A DNA stretch of 14,948 nucleotides. It comes from an uncultured Bacilli bacterium (GTDB lineage Bacteria > Bacillota_I > Bacilli_A > RF39 > UBA660). The translations under genes and the position numbers were made by a program. Of the stretch, positions 7,155-14,097 are shown piece by piece (positions within the stretch are counted from its first letter, which is position 1; each line of letters starts with the position of its first letter). The notes below the pieces were generated by a model. The model searched no databases. It had not been told where the DNA came from and saw nothing but the letters and a program-made list of their open reading frames with translations. The DNA lies in assembly GCA_947629285.1 (NCBI GenBank), contig CANRDA010000018.1:1-14948 (forward strand), read 5' to 3'.

Positions 7155-7156
7155 TT

Positions 7157-7182
7157 AAAGTTGATTAATTTCAATTTTTTTT
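7157..7182 (+). terminator. Terminator of the Nudix-HAD operon
   Basis: An 8-bp stem with one G-U pair (AAAGTTGA at 7157-7164 with TCAATTTT at 7171-7178) has a 6-nt loop and runs directly into T's to 7182. Confidence 0.65.
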
Positions 7183-7213
7183 CTTTATGGACATATATTT
7201 TAATGGTGATTAT

Positions 7214-9121
7214 ATGTTTTTTAAAAATATACATAAAAGGATTAAAATAGTTATATTAATTACAATATTTTTATTCTTAGTTATAATAGGTAAAGTATTT
7301 TATATACAAGTAATAGATTATAAAAAGTTAAATAAATACGCAACTAGTCTTTGGAGTAGAAATCTTCCTCTTGCTGCAAATAGAGGAGTAATATACGACA
7401 GAAACGGGATAGTACTTGCAGGTAATATTACTACTACTTCACTTGTATTAATACCAAATCAAATAAATAATAAAGAAGAAGTTGCTAAGTCCTTGTCAGA
7501 GATATTAAATGTAGATTACGACGAGATGTATAAACATGTATCCAAAAAAACTTCAATAGAAAGAGTACACCCAGAAGGTAGAAACTTAAGTTATGAGATT
7601 GCCGATAAAATTAATTCATTAGGATATGATGGTGTTTATTTAGTAAAAGAGGCTAAGAGAAATTATCCATATGATTCACTTTTATCACACTCTATAGGAT
7701 TTGTTGGAATAGATAATCAAGGACTTAGTGGACTTGAACTTATTTATGATAAATATTTAACAGGCAGTGATGGGTCTATAAAATACTTTAGTGACGCAAA
7801 AGGAAATAGTCTATCTATGTCACAGATATATGAACAACCACAAAGTGGAGTTAATATGACACTCACTATTAACTTTGAACTTCAAGAGGCTTTAGAAAGA
7901 GAACTTGATTTAGCGGTAAGCCAGTATAATCCTGACCAAGCGTTAGGAATTATGATGGAACCAAATACAGGTGAGATACTAGCAATTGCTTCACGTCCTA
8001 CATTTAGTCCAAGTGACTATCAAAACTATACAGTAGAACAGATTAATAGAAATCTACCTATTTGGATGACTTATGAACCCGGTTCCACATTTAAAATAAT
8101 CACACTTGCAGCCTCACTAGAAGAGAAAATAGTAGACTTGGATAACGACCATTTCTTTGACTCTGGTTCGGTTACTGTTGAAGGTGCGACACTCCACTGT
8201 TGGAAAGCAGGAGGACACGGTGAAGAGACATATCTTCAAGTAGTAGAAAACTCTTGCAACACAGGTTTTGTAAATCTAGGACTAAAACTAGGTAAAGAAA
8301 AACTATTTAACTATATCGACCTTTTTGGATTTGGTAAAAAAACCGGAGTAGATTTAAATGGAGAATCAAACGGAATATTATTCAACGTAGATAAAATAGG
8401 GGATTTAGAACTTGCAACTACTGCCTTTGGTCAAGGTGTATCTGTAACTCCAATACAACAAATAACAGCGGTATCTGCTGCAATTAATGGAGGAATACTT
8501 TATAAGCCATACATAGTAAAAAGTTTAAACGAACCTGAGACTAATAGTGTAATACTTGAAAATAATCCTCAAGTAGTTAGAAAAGTAATAAGTGAAGATA
8601 CAAGTATTAAAGTTAGAAATGCACTAGAAAGTGTAGTTGCTAAAGGTACAGGACATAATGCATATATAGGAGGATATAGAGTAGGAGGTAAAACAGGTAC
8701 TGCTCAAAAGGCTGTAAATGGTGCTTATTTAAGTGGGAACTATATAACTAGTTTTATAGGATTTCTTCCTGCAGATGACCCACAAGTTGTAGTTTATATA
8801 GCGATAGATAATGCTAAAGGAATAACTCAGTATGGTGGGACTGTTGCTGCTCCTATTGCTAAAAATGTATTACTAAGCGCAATAGATATACTCGGTATAG
8901 AAAAAAGAGAAGATGAAATAGAAAGAGAATATAACTATTTTGATAAACAGTATGCAATTGTTCCAAATGTAGTTGGAATGAGTGTTAAAGACGCAATCAA
9001 AGAATTAAAAAAGTTTAAAGTAGAATATAGTGGAAGTGGCGAGGTAATAACATATCAATCACCTAGTGCGGGTGAAAGTGTATATGAAGGAGAAACCATC
9101 CGTTTACTTCTTGATGAATAA
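7214..9121 (+). CDS. ftsI: Class B penicillin-binding protein with C-terminal PASTA domain (FtsI/SpoVD type)
   Basis: This membrane-anchored transpeptidase cross-links peptidoglycan, most likely in septum or spore-type synthesis. From ATG at 7214 it has 635 residues: one membrane anchor (about 10-34), then the class B linker domain starting at NRGVIYDRNG. The transpeptidase domain has the active-site STFK (Ser291), SCN (about 347-349) and KTG (about 493-495). A single PASTA domain occupies about 581-635 (VPNVVGMSVKDAI onward). I prefer 7214 because GGTGAT precedes it by 4 nt. An in-frame ATG at 7187 lies just after the terminator T-run with no ribosome site. The nearby mraY supports a cell-division role, but ldh and a pilin gene separate them. 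PBP2B and SpoVD cannot be told apart here. Confidence 0.9.
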   Translation: MFFKNIHKRIKIVILITIFLFLVIIGKVFYIQVIDYKKLNKYATSLWSRNLPLAANRGVIYDRNGIVLAGNITTTSLVLIPNQINNKEEVAKSLSEILNVDYDEMYKHVSKKTSIERVHPEGRNLSYEIADKINSLGYDGVYLVKEAKRNYPYDSLLSHSIGFVGIDNQGLSGLELIYDKYLTGSDGSIKYFSDAKGNSLSMSQIYEQPQSGVNMTLTINFELQEALERELDLAVSQYNPDQALGIMMEPNTGEILAIASRPTFSPSDYQNYTVEQINRNLPIWMTYEPGSTFKIITLAASLEEKIVDLDNDHFFDSGSVTVEGATLHCWKAGGHGEETYLQVVENSCNTGFVNLGLKLGKEKLFNYIDLFGFGKKTGVDLNGESNGILFNVDKIGDLELATTAFGQGVSVTPIQQITAVSAAINGGILYKPYIVKSLNEPETNSVILENNPQVVRKVISEDTSIKVRNALESVVAKGTGHNAYIGGYRVGGKTGTAQKAVNGAYLSGNYITSFIGFLPADDPQVVVYIAIDNAKGITQYGGTVAAPIAKNVLLSAIDILGIEKREDEIEREYNYFDKQYAIVPNVVGMSVKDAIKELKKFKVEYSGSGEVITYQSPSAGESVYEGETIRLLLDE

Positions 9122-9139
9122 GAAAAAATATTATATAAT
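9111..9139 (+). promoter_or_regulatory. Promoter of ldh
   Basis: TTGATG (9111-9116) and TATAAT (9134-9139) are 17 bp apart, a good sigma-A match. The -35 lies inside the end of the PBP gene. The expected start near 9146 is the first G of the GGTGAT ribosome site, leaving a leader of about 9 nt. Confidence 0.75.
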
Positions 9140-9154
9140 AATCTAGGTGATAGA

Positions 9155-10060
9155 ATGAAAAATAAAGTTGTAGTAATTGGATGTGGTAATGTAGGTATGA
9201 GTTATTGTTATGCATTACTCAATCAAAGTACATATGTAAATGAACTAGTACTTATAGATATAAATGAAAGAAGACTTGAAGGAGAAGTAATGGATTTAAA
9301 TCATTGTCTTGCATATAGTCCATCTAAAATAAATATAAGTTTAGGTAATTATAGTGACTGTAAGGATGCTAAAATAGTTGTAATAGCAGCAGGAGCTAAT
9401 CAAAATGTTGGAGAAACTAGAATGGATTTAATACATAAGAATAGTAAAATATTTAAATCTATAGTAGATAGCGTTATGAATAGTGGATTTAATGGAATAT
9501 TTTTAGTAGCTACTAATCCTTTAGATGTAATGACATATATTACATATAAGTATTCTAATTTGCCACACAATCAAGTGCTTGGAACAGGAACTACCCTTGA
9601 TACTGCAAGACTTAGATTTTTAATAAGTGAGAAAGTAGGAGTAAGTCCAAAAGATATTCATGCATATGTAATGGGAGAACACGGAGATTCTGAATTTGTC
9701 CCTTGGAGTAATGCAAATATTGCTTTAAAAAGCTTAGATGAATACCTAACTTTAGAAGAAAAAGAGAAAATAGAAGATGATGTTAGAAATTCTGCATATG
9801 AAATAATTGAGAGAAAAGGTGCGACATACTATGGAATAGGTATGTGCCTAGTTAGAATAACTAATGCTATACTTGGAGATGAAAATGTAATACTTTCAGT
9901 ATCTGCATATGATAAAGAAAATGGTATTTATATATCAACACCTGCTATAGTAAATAATAGTGGTGTGAAAGAAAAGATATATGTTCCATTTAGTGAAACA
10001 GAAAAAGAAAAAATAAAAAACTCTATTAGAGTTATAAAAGATGCTATAAATAATTTATAG
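9155..10060 (+). CDS. ldh: L-lactate dehydrogenase (NAD-dependent)
   Basis: This 301-residue cytosolic enzyme reduces pyruvate to L-lactate and regenerates NAD+ in fermentation. The Rossmann motif GCGNVG is at 9-14. Gln83 in the mobile loop (GANQNVGETR) marks lactate rather than malate specificity, and Arg89 follows in the same loop. The catalytic pair is Asp149 and His176 (in MGEHGDSE), with Arg152 in LDTAR for the substrate carboxylate. Length is slightly below the usual 310-320. AGGTGAT precedes the start by 4 nt. It has its own promoter at 9111-9139. Its presence fits a fermentative organism. Its position between two wall-synthesis genes is unusual. Confidence 0.93.
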   Translation: MKNKVVVIGCGNVGMSYCYALLNQSTYVNELVLIDINERRLEGEVMDLNHCLAYSPSKINISLGNYSDCKDAKIVVIAAGANQNVGETRMDLIHKNSKIFKSIVDSVMNSGFNGIFLVATNPLDVMTYITYKYSNLPHNQVLGTGTTLDTARLRFLISEKVGVSPKDIHAYVMGEHGDSEFVPWSNANIALKSLDEYLTLEEKEKIEDDVRNSAYEIIERKGATYYGIGMCLVRITNAILGDENVILSVSAYDKENGIYISTPAIVNNSGVKEKIYVPFSETEKEKIKNSIRVIKDAINNL

Positions 10061-10074
10061 TATAAAGAAATTGC

Positions 10075-10103
10075 TTGATTTATTGATATGAGTATGATAA
10101 AAT
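10075..10103 (+). promoter_or_regulatory. Promoter of the middle pilin-like gene
   Basis: TTGATT (10075-10080) and TAAAAT (10098-10103) are 17 bp apart, with TG at 10095-10096 making an extended -10. The start would be near 10110. There is no LexA box or G-run here, unlike the promoter region of the related gene at 13901. Confidence 0.65.
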
Positions 10104-10125
10104 TAATTTAGAAAGTAGGAAGTAT

Positions 10126-10322
10126 ATGAAAAAAGGTTTTACCCTTATAGAACTATTAGCAGTAATAGTAATATTAGCAATAATTGCCTTAATAGCTACA
10201 CCCATTATATTAAATATAATAAATAATGCCAAAAGTGAATCAAATGAAAGAACTAAAGAGTTATATTTAGATGCAGTAAAAGACGCAATAGCAAGAAAGA
10301 ATTTAACTGAAGAATTTAATCC
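10126..10322 (+). repeat. Copy A of a 197-bp pilin 5' repeat
   Basis: This matches 13901-14097 without gaps and with about 14 mismatches by hand count (about 93% identity). Most differences are silent, and 64 of the first 66 residues agree. Beyond this point the two genes quickly diverge. It could serve as a site of homologous exchange. Confidence 0.85.
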
Positions 10323-11025
10323 TAAAACATGTACGGTAAATGAAGATGGTAATTTAACATGTGATGTAGGAGAATTAATAGTGGAAGTAAATGGAATAAA
10401 ACCAATTAGTGGAGATATAATGCTAGAAAGAGGAAAAATTATAGCATCTACACTTGTATTTAGTGATAAAGCTGAAAATTCTGTTACAAAAATATGTAGT
10501 TTAAAAAATGATGAAAATGGGGATGGAATTGCAAGTGTAGGAGATTTAGTTCAGTGTGGTACAGAAAAATTTTATGTAGTACCAAATAAGGAAACAACTA
10601 GTGAAGATAAAATTTCTTTATTATCAGAACTTGGAATAAATACCGATGCTGAACAAGTTATGAAACAAAGCAGCTCTCCAATCTATGAAGTATATGGTGA
10701 AGAAGAAAAAATAAAAAATTATTTGTCTATGTATGATACATATTTAAAAAGTATTGGAATAAAAGATGTTGAAGTTACCTTAATAAGTATGAATCAGCTT
10801 AATGAAATAGGTTGTGAAATTCCAACAAGTGATAGTCCGTCTATGTCAGCTCCAGGCACTGAAATATACGGAAGTTGTAAAAATGTATCTTCATATGTAA
10901 CAAGTATGAATTATATGCTAGATACATTTGATAGAGCAGTTGAGGGTAATTTTATAATGCGAAATGGTGAGCAAGAATGGTCTTATTTAAGACCACTAAT
11001 TATCATAAATAAATCAGAACTATAA
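10126..11025 (+). CDS. Type IV pilin-like (pseudopilin) protein with a divergent C-terminal domain
   Basis: The protein has 299 residues. The N-terminus is a class III signal: MKKG|FTLIE with Glu at mature position 5, then a long hydrophobic helix to about residue 32. A prepilin peptidase would cut after Gly4, leaving the protein in the membrane or a pilus-like fibre. Next comes a helical, charged segment (37-65). A cysteine-bearing region follows with a DENGDGIASVGD acidic loop (129-140), which could bind calcium. The C-terminus has LISMNQLNEIGCE (219-231) and ends RPLIIINKSEL, which recalls C-terminal ends of lectin-fold pilins in gut Bacilli, but the usual tryptophan-rich variable part is missing. 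The gene is AT-rich throughout. It has a good promoter and its own terminator. No pilus-assembly gene is nearby. The function is unknown. Confidence 0.85.
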   Translation: MKKGFTLIELLAVIVILAIIALIATPIILNIINNAKSESNERTKELYLDAVKDAIARKNLTEEFNPKTCTVNEDGNLTCDVGELIVEVNGIKPISGDIMLERGKIIASTLVFSDKAENSVTKICSLKNDENGDGIASVGDLVQCGTEKFYVVPNKETTSEDKISLLSELGINTDAEQVMKQSSSPIYEVYGEEEKIKNYLSMYDTYLKSIGIKDVEVTLISMNQLNEIGCEIPTSDSPSMSAPGTEIYGSCKNVSSYVTSMNYMLDTFDRAVEGNFIMRNGEQEWSYLRPLIIINKSEL

Positions 11026-11053
11026 TACTATAAGTAATTTATAGTATTTTTTT
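11024..11053 (+). terminator. Terminator of the middle pilin-like gene
   Basis: A perfect 10-bp stem (AATACTATAA at 11024-11033 with TTATAGTATT at 11039-11048) has a 5-nt loop and is followed by T's to 11053. The left arm overlaps the TAA stop. Confidence 0.8.
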
Positions 11054-11260
11054 GATGAAAAAAAGGAAATTACAAAGTTTTGTCGTATGATATATATAGG
11101 AGGTAGTGAGTTTTAATAATTAGAAAAAATTTTAAACTTGAAGTTTCATTTTGAAAACTTAGAATTAAAACATTGATTTATTAGTTAAAAAAATAGAAAG
11201 CATATTATAAATCTTGTCCTACTTTTATATTACTTGAATAAAATTTATTAGAGGGATTTT
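11054..11260 (+). other. Gene-free AT-rich leader before mraY
   Basis: These 207 bases hold no supported gene. A strong ribosome-site sequence AGGAGG (11098-11103) stands before GTG at 11106, but the frame stops after five codons. This may be a leader peptide or the remnant of a lost gene. A small hairpin AACTT-G-AAGTT follows. TAAAAT at 11239-11244 is a possible -10 for mraY, with only a poor -35 at 19 bp. Confidence 0.4.
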
Positions 11261-12253
11261 ATGGTAATATTGACTAAAGCAGTACTTGTAATGATGATAA
11301 GTTTAATTTTATCTATTGCAATCGGTATCTTCCTAGTCCCACTTTTAAAAAGATTAAAAGTAGGACAAAGATTAAGTAAATATTTAGAAGAAAAACATAA
11401 AGAAAAACAAGGTACTCCTACTATGGGAGGATTAATATTTATAATACCTACAATAATTGTTATGATTATCATGTACTTATTTGATAAAGTAGAGTACTCA
11501 ACAACTATATTAATAGTTATATTAACATTTATCTTTTATTCACTTATAGGATTTATAGATGACTATTTAATAATAAAAAGAAATAACAATAAAGGACTTA
11601 GCGAAGCTGCTAAATTTATAATGCAAGTAATAGTAGCTATTATATTTTTCTATCTATTTATGAAAAGTGGTAATGAACCTTTACTTTGGATACACACTCT
11701 AGGTATAAAACTAGATATCGGTTTTCTATATGGAATAGTAATACTTGCTGTTTTAGTATCTAGTTCAAATGCAGTAAATATTACAGATGGTCTTGATGGA
11801 CTTGCAGGAAGTTTATCTTTAATTGCTTTTCTAACACTCGGTATAATTAGTTATAATACAGGTTGGCTAGAAGGGTATGAGGAAGTCTCACTATTTTGTT
11901 TTTCTTTAGTAGGTTCTTTAATAGGATTTTTAGTATTTAATCTAAATCCTGCTAAAGTATTTATGGGAGATACCGGTAGTTTAGCCTTAGGTGCGGTAAT
12001 GGGAGCTATTGCAATACTAACAAGGCATGAGATATTATTAATTGTAATAGGAATAGTATTTGTAATAGAGACACTTACTTGCATAATACAAAGAGTATAC
12101 TATAAATTTACTAAAAAAAGACTATTCTTAATGACTCCAATACACCACTCATTTGAAAAGAGAGGTTATAGTGAAAGAGAAATAGTTAAAATATTTTCTT
12201 TAATAGGTATACTTGCTAGTATGATAGCCATAATATTTGGGGTAGTATTGTAA
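11261..12253 (+). CDS. mraY: Phospho-N-acetylmuramoyl-pentapeptide transferase
   Basis: MraY joins phospho-MurNAc-pentapeptide to undecaprenyl phosphate, giving lipid I in the cytoplasmic membrane. The 330-residue, multi-pass protein has the family landmarks: GTPTMGG (51-57), FIDDYLIIK with the Asp100-Asp101 pair, NAVNITDGLDG (170-180), NPAKVFMGDTGS (229-240, Asp237) and TPIHHSFEKRG (292-302). The length is normal. GAGGG lies 5 nt before the start. In most Bacillota mraY sits directly in the division/cell-wall cluster between murF and murD. Here the upstream neighbours are a pilin gene and ldh, and downstream are lemA and a TPM gene, so the cluster is broken up. Confidence 0.96.
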   Translation: MVILTKAVLVMMISLILSIAIGIFLVPLLKRLKVGQRLSKYLEEKHKEKQGTPTMGGLIFIIPTIIVMIIMYLFDKVEYSTTILIVILTFIFYSLIGFIDDYLIIKRNNNKGLSEAAKFIMQVIVAIIFFYLFMKSGNEPLLWIHTLGIKLDIGFLYGIVILAVLVSSSNAVNITDGLDGLAGSLSLIAFLTLGIISYNTGWLEGYEEVSLFCFSLVGSLIGFLVFNLNPAKVFMGDTGSLALGAVMGAIAILTRHEILLIVIGIVFVIETLTCIIQRVYYKFTKKRLFLMTPIHHSFEKRGYSEREIVKIFSLIGILASMIAIIFGVVL

Positions 12254-12276
12254 AAAGACTTAAAATATGGTATTAT
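12248..12276 (+). promoter_or_regulatory. Promoter of the lemA-TPM operon
   Basis: TTGTAA (12248-12253) and TATTAT (12271-12276) are 17 bp apart, with TG at 12268-12269 forming an extended -10. The -35 covers the stop of mraY. The start is expected near 12283, directly before the GGTGA ribosome site. Confidence 0.65.
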
Positions 12277-12296
12277 AAACTAGGATGGTGAAAAAA

Positions 12297-12860
12297 ATGA
12301 GTAAAGGTTTAAAAACAGGAATAGTAATTGCAGTTATAGTATTATTAATTGGATTATTTATTGGAGGTAATTACAATACTCTTGTAAGTAAAGAAGAAAA
12401 AGTAGATAGTAAACTATCTGATGTATCAGTTCAGCTAGAGAGGAGAGCAGATTTAATACCTAATTTAGTAAATACAGTTAAAGGTTATACAACTCATGAA
12501 ACAGAAGCAATAGAAAAAGTAACTACTGCAAGAGAAAAACTAGTAGGAGCAAAAACAGTAGATGAGATGTCTAGTGCGAATAATGAACTTAATACTGCTT
12601 TAAACAATCTATTTGTAATAGTAGAGAATTATCCTGACTTAAAAGCAGACAGTGTATTTTTAAATCTACAAGATGAACTTGCTGGAACAGAAAATAGAGT
12701 AGCAGTTGCAAGAAAAGATTATAACGATGCAGTTAATTCTTATAATACTGCTATAAAAAGATTCCCAAGTAATATACTAGCAGGTATGTTTGGATTTGAT
12801 AAAAAAGAATACTTTGAAGTAGATGAGGGAAAAGATGAAGTTCCTGAAGTTAAATTCTAA
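12297..12860 (+). CDS. lemA: LemA family protein
   Basis: This 187-residue membrane-anchored helical protein starts with one N-terminal membrane segment (about 5-24, GIVIAVIVLLIGLF). The LemA core follows: YNTLVSKEEKVDSKLSDV, the conserved RRADLIPNLVNTVKGY stretch, and IENYPDLKA-type sequence (VENYPDLKAD). It ends with NTAIKRFPSNILAGMFGF before a charged tail. The function is not well defined; family members are often paired with TPM-domain proteins, as here. I chose ATG at 12297, which has GGTGA 5 nt upstream. An ATG at 12285 would place the ribosome site inside the gene. The 3' end overlaps the TPM gene by 26 nt, so the two are translationally coupled. Confidence 0.93.
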   Translation: MSKGLKTGIVIAVIVLLIGLFIGGNYNTLVSKEEKVDSKLSDVSVQLERRADLIPNLVNTVKGYTTHETEAIEKVTTAREKLVGAKTVDEMSSANNELNTALNNLFVIVENYPDLKADSVFLNLQDELAGTENRVAVARKDYNDAVNSYNTAIKRFPSNILAGMFGFDKKEYFEVDEGKDEVPEVKF

Positions 12861-13695
12861 TAGGATTATTTATTTAATCCTTATCTTTTTATTTTCAATA
12901 ACTAACGTTAAAGCAATAGTAAAACCTACTAGTAACTTTTATATAAACGATTATGCAAATATTATAGATGATACTACTGAAGAGTATATACTAAATAAAA
13001 GTATTGCTTTAAATAATGCAGATGGTACTCAAATAGTAGTTGTTACAGTTGAAAATTTAGAAGGTAACTCTTTAGAAGATTATGCAGTTGAATTATTTAG
13101 AAGTTTTAAAATTGGAGATAATGAAAAAAATAACGGATTACTTCTTTTAGTAGCTAAAGAAGAAAGAATGTCAAAAGTAGAAGTTGGATATGGTTTAGAA
13201 GGAATACTTCCTGATGGTAAAACTGGTAGATTTCAAGACTTATATATGATACCTTACTTTGAAGAAAATAACTTTAGTGAAGGAATAAAAAATGGATATG
13301 ATGCCTTTTATAGTGAGATAGTTAAACTAAATAATATAGATATAGAATATACCAATCCAAGAAGCACAACAAATGATGAATCATTAGGATTTACTTTAAT
13401 AGGCTTATTAGTAGGATTTGTTTTAGGTATGATAGCTAGAATTACTAAAAAAAGAGATATAATATCTTTGGTATATGGAACTATATTTATAATATTATTT
13501 TTCTTACTTCCAAAGTATTTTGGAGTACTTATTACAAACTTATTCGCATACCTCATAGCCGCTTATGCAACACTAGATATGTTATATTTTGCTACTTTCT
13601 TTGGAGGTAGAGGAGGCTCTGGAGGTTCTTCATTTGGTGGATTTAGTGGAGGTGGAGGTTCTTCTGGTGGAGGAGGAAGTTCCCGTAGATTTTAA
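12835..13695 (+). CDS. TPM-domain protein with signal peptide and Gly/Ser-rich tail (YgcG-like)
   Basis: This is a 286-residue secreted or membrane protein. A signal peptide covers about 1-27 (RIIYLILIFLFSITNVKA). The TPM domain follows, with FYINDYANIID, QIVVVTVENLEG, NNGLLLLVAKEE and VEVGYGLEGILPDGKTGR. Two or three membrane helices come next (about 185-250), and the tail is GGRGGSGGSSFGGFSGGGG-like and ends in SRRF, as is typical for this family. The start ATG at 12835 has GAGGGA just upstream; the in-frame ATG at 12823 precedes that ribosome site. The TPM domain has been linked to membrane protein quality control and, in plants, photosystem repair. The bacterial role with LemA is not settled. 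Confidence 0.9.
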   Translation: MKFLKLNSNRIIYLILIFLFSITNVKAIVKPTSNFYINDYANIIDDTTEEYILNKSIALNNADGTQIVVVTVENLEGNSLEDYAVELFRSFKIGDNEKNNGLLLLVAKEERMSKVEVGYGLEGILPDGKTGRFQDLYMIPYFEENNFSEGIKNGYDAFYSEIVKLNNIDIEYTNPRSTTNDESLGFTLIGLLVGFVLGMIARITKKRDIISLVYGTIFIILFFLLPKYFGVLITNLFAYLIAAYATLDMLYFATFFGGRGGSGGSSFGGFSGGGGSSGGGGSSRRF

Positions 13696-13717
13696 GCAAA
13701 GAAATTTTGCTTTTTTT
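13694..13717 (+). terminator. Terminator of the lemA-TPM operon
   Basis: A perfect 7-bp stem (AAGCAAA at 13694-13700 with TTTGCTT at 13706-13712) has loop GAAAT and runs into seven T's. The stem begins within the TAA stop codon. Confidence 0.85.
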
Positions 13718-13820
13718 CTATAAATCCTAAAAATAAATTACAATAATAAAGTCAAATTAATTTGCAAATTTATTAAAAATTTTATATAAATTATTTTAAG
13801 ATTTATATTATGCCGTGCTA

Positions 13821-13834
13821 CGAACATACGTTCC
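13821..13834. promoter_or_regulatory. LexA/DinR (SOS) box
   Basis: CGAACATACGTTCC fits all 14 positions of the Bacillus subtilis LexA/DinR consensus CGAACRNRYGTTYC. It ends 2 bp before a perfect -35 hexamer, where bound LexA would exclude RNA polymerase. In a genome this AT-rich a full match by chance within 15 kb is unlikely. The next gene is the pilin-like gene at 13901. Binding is inferred, as no LexA gene is in the window. Confidence 0.65.
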
Positions 13835-13836
13835 TC

Positions 13837-13863
13837 TTGACAAGGGGGGGGGGCGGTTATGCG
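13837..13863 (+). promoter_or_regulatory. Promoter with a ten-G tract in its spacer (candidate phase-variable promoter)
   Basis: TTGACA (13837-13842) is a perfect -35. The next 15 bases include ten consecutive G's (13844-13853), followed by TATGCG (13858-13863) as the best available -10, a weak match. Spacing is 15 bp, and two more G's would give the optimal 17. Slippage in the G-run would therefore alter promoter strength. The -10 assignment is the uncertain part. Confidence 0.45.
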
Positions 13864-13900
13864 AAAATAAAAGAGTAGAACAGTAAAAAAGGAGGAAGTT

Positions 13901-14097
13901 ATGAAAAAAGGTTTTACATTAATAGAATTACTAGCAGTAATAGTAATATTAGCAATAATTGCATTAATAGCTACACCCATTATATTAAATATAATAGGTA
14001 ATGCAAAAAATGAATCAAATGAAAGAACTAAAGAGTTATATTTAGATGCAGTAAAAGATGCTATAGCAAGAAAGAATCTAACAGAAGAATTTAATCC
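13901..14097 (+). repeat. Copy B of the 197-bp pilin 5' repeat
   Basis: This is the partner of 10126-10322, about 93% identical in the same orientation and 3.8 kb away. Recombination between the copies would delete the intervening mraY, lemA and TPM genes, or in gene-conversion form would swap N-termini. Confidence 0.85.

Noticed and set aside
7187..7213. Upstream start of the PBP gene at 7187.
   Set aside because: It lies 5 nt after the T-run of a terminator and has no ribosome site, whereas 7214 has GGTGAT.
13759..13770. AATTTGCAAATT, a perfect 12-bp palindrome downstream of the lemA-TPM terminator.
   Set aside because: Short A/T palindromes are expected by chance in DNA of this composition, and it has no promoter or gene context.
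13810..13878. A 22-codon frame starting ATG at 13810 and running through the G-run, which could have made the tract a translational switch.
   Set aside because: It has no ribosome site, and whatever the length of the G-run, every frame stops before the pilin start at 13901. A coding switch into the pilin is not possible.
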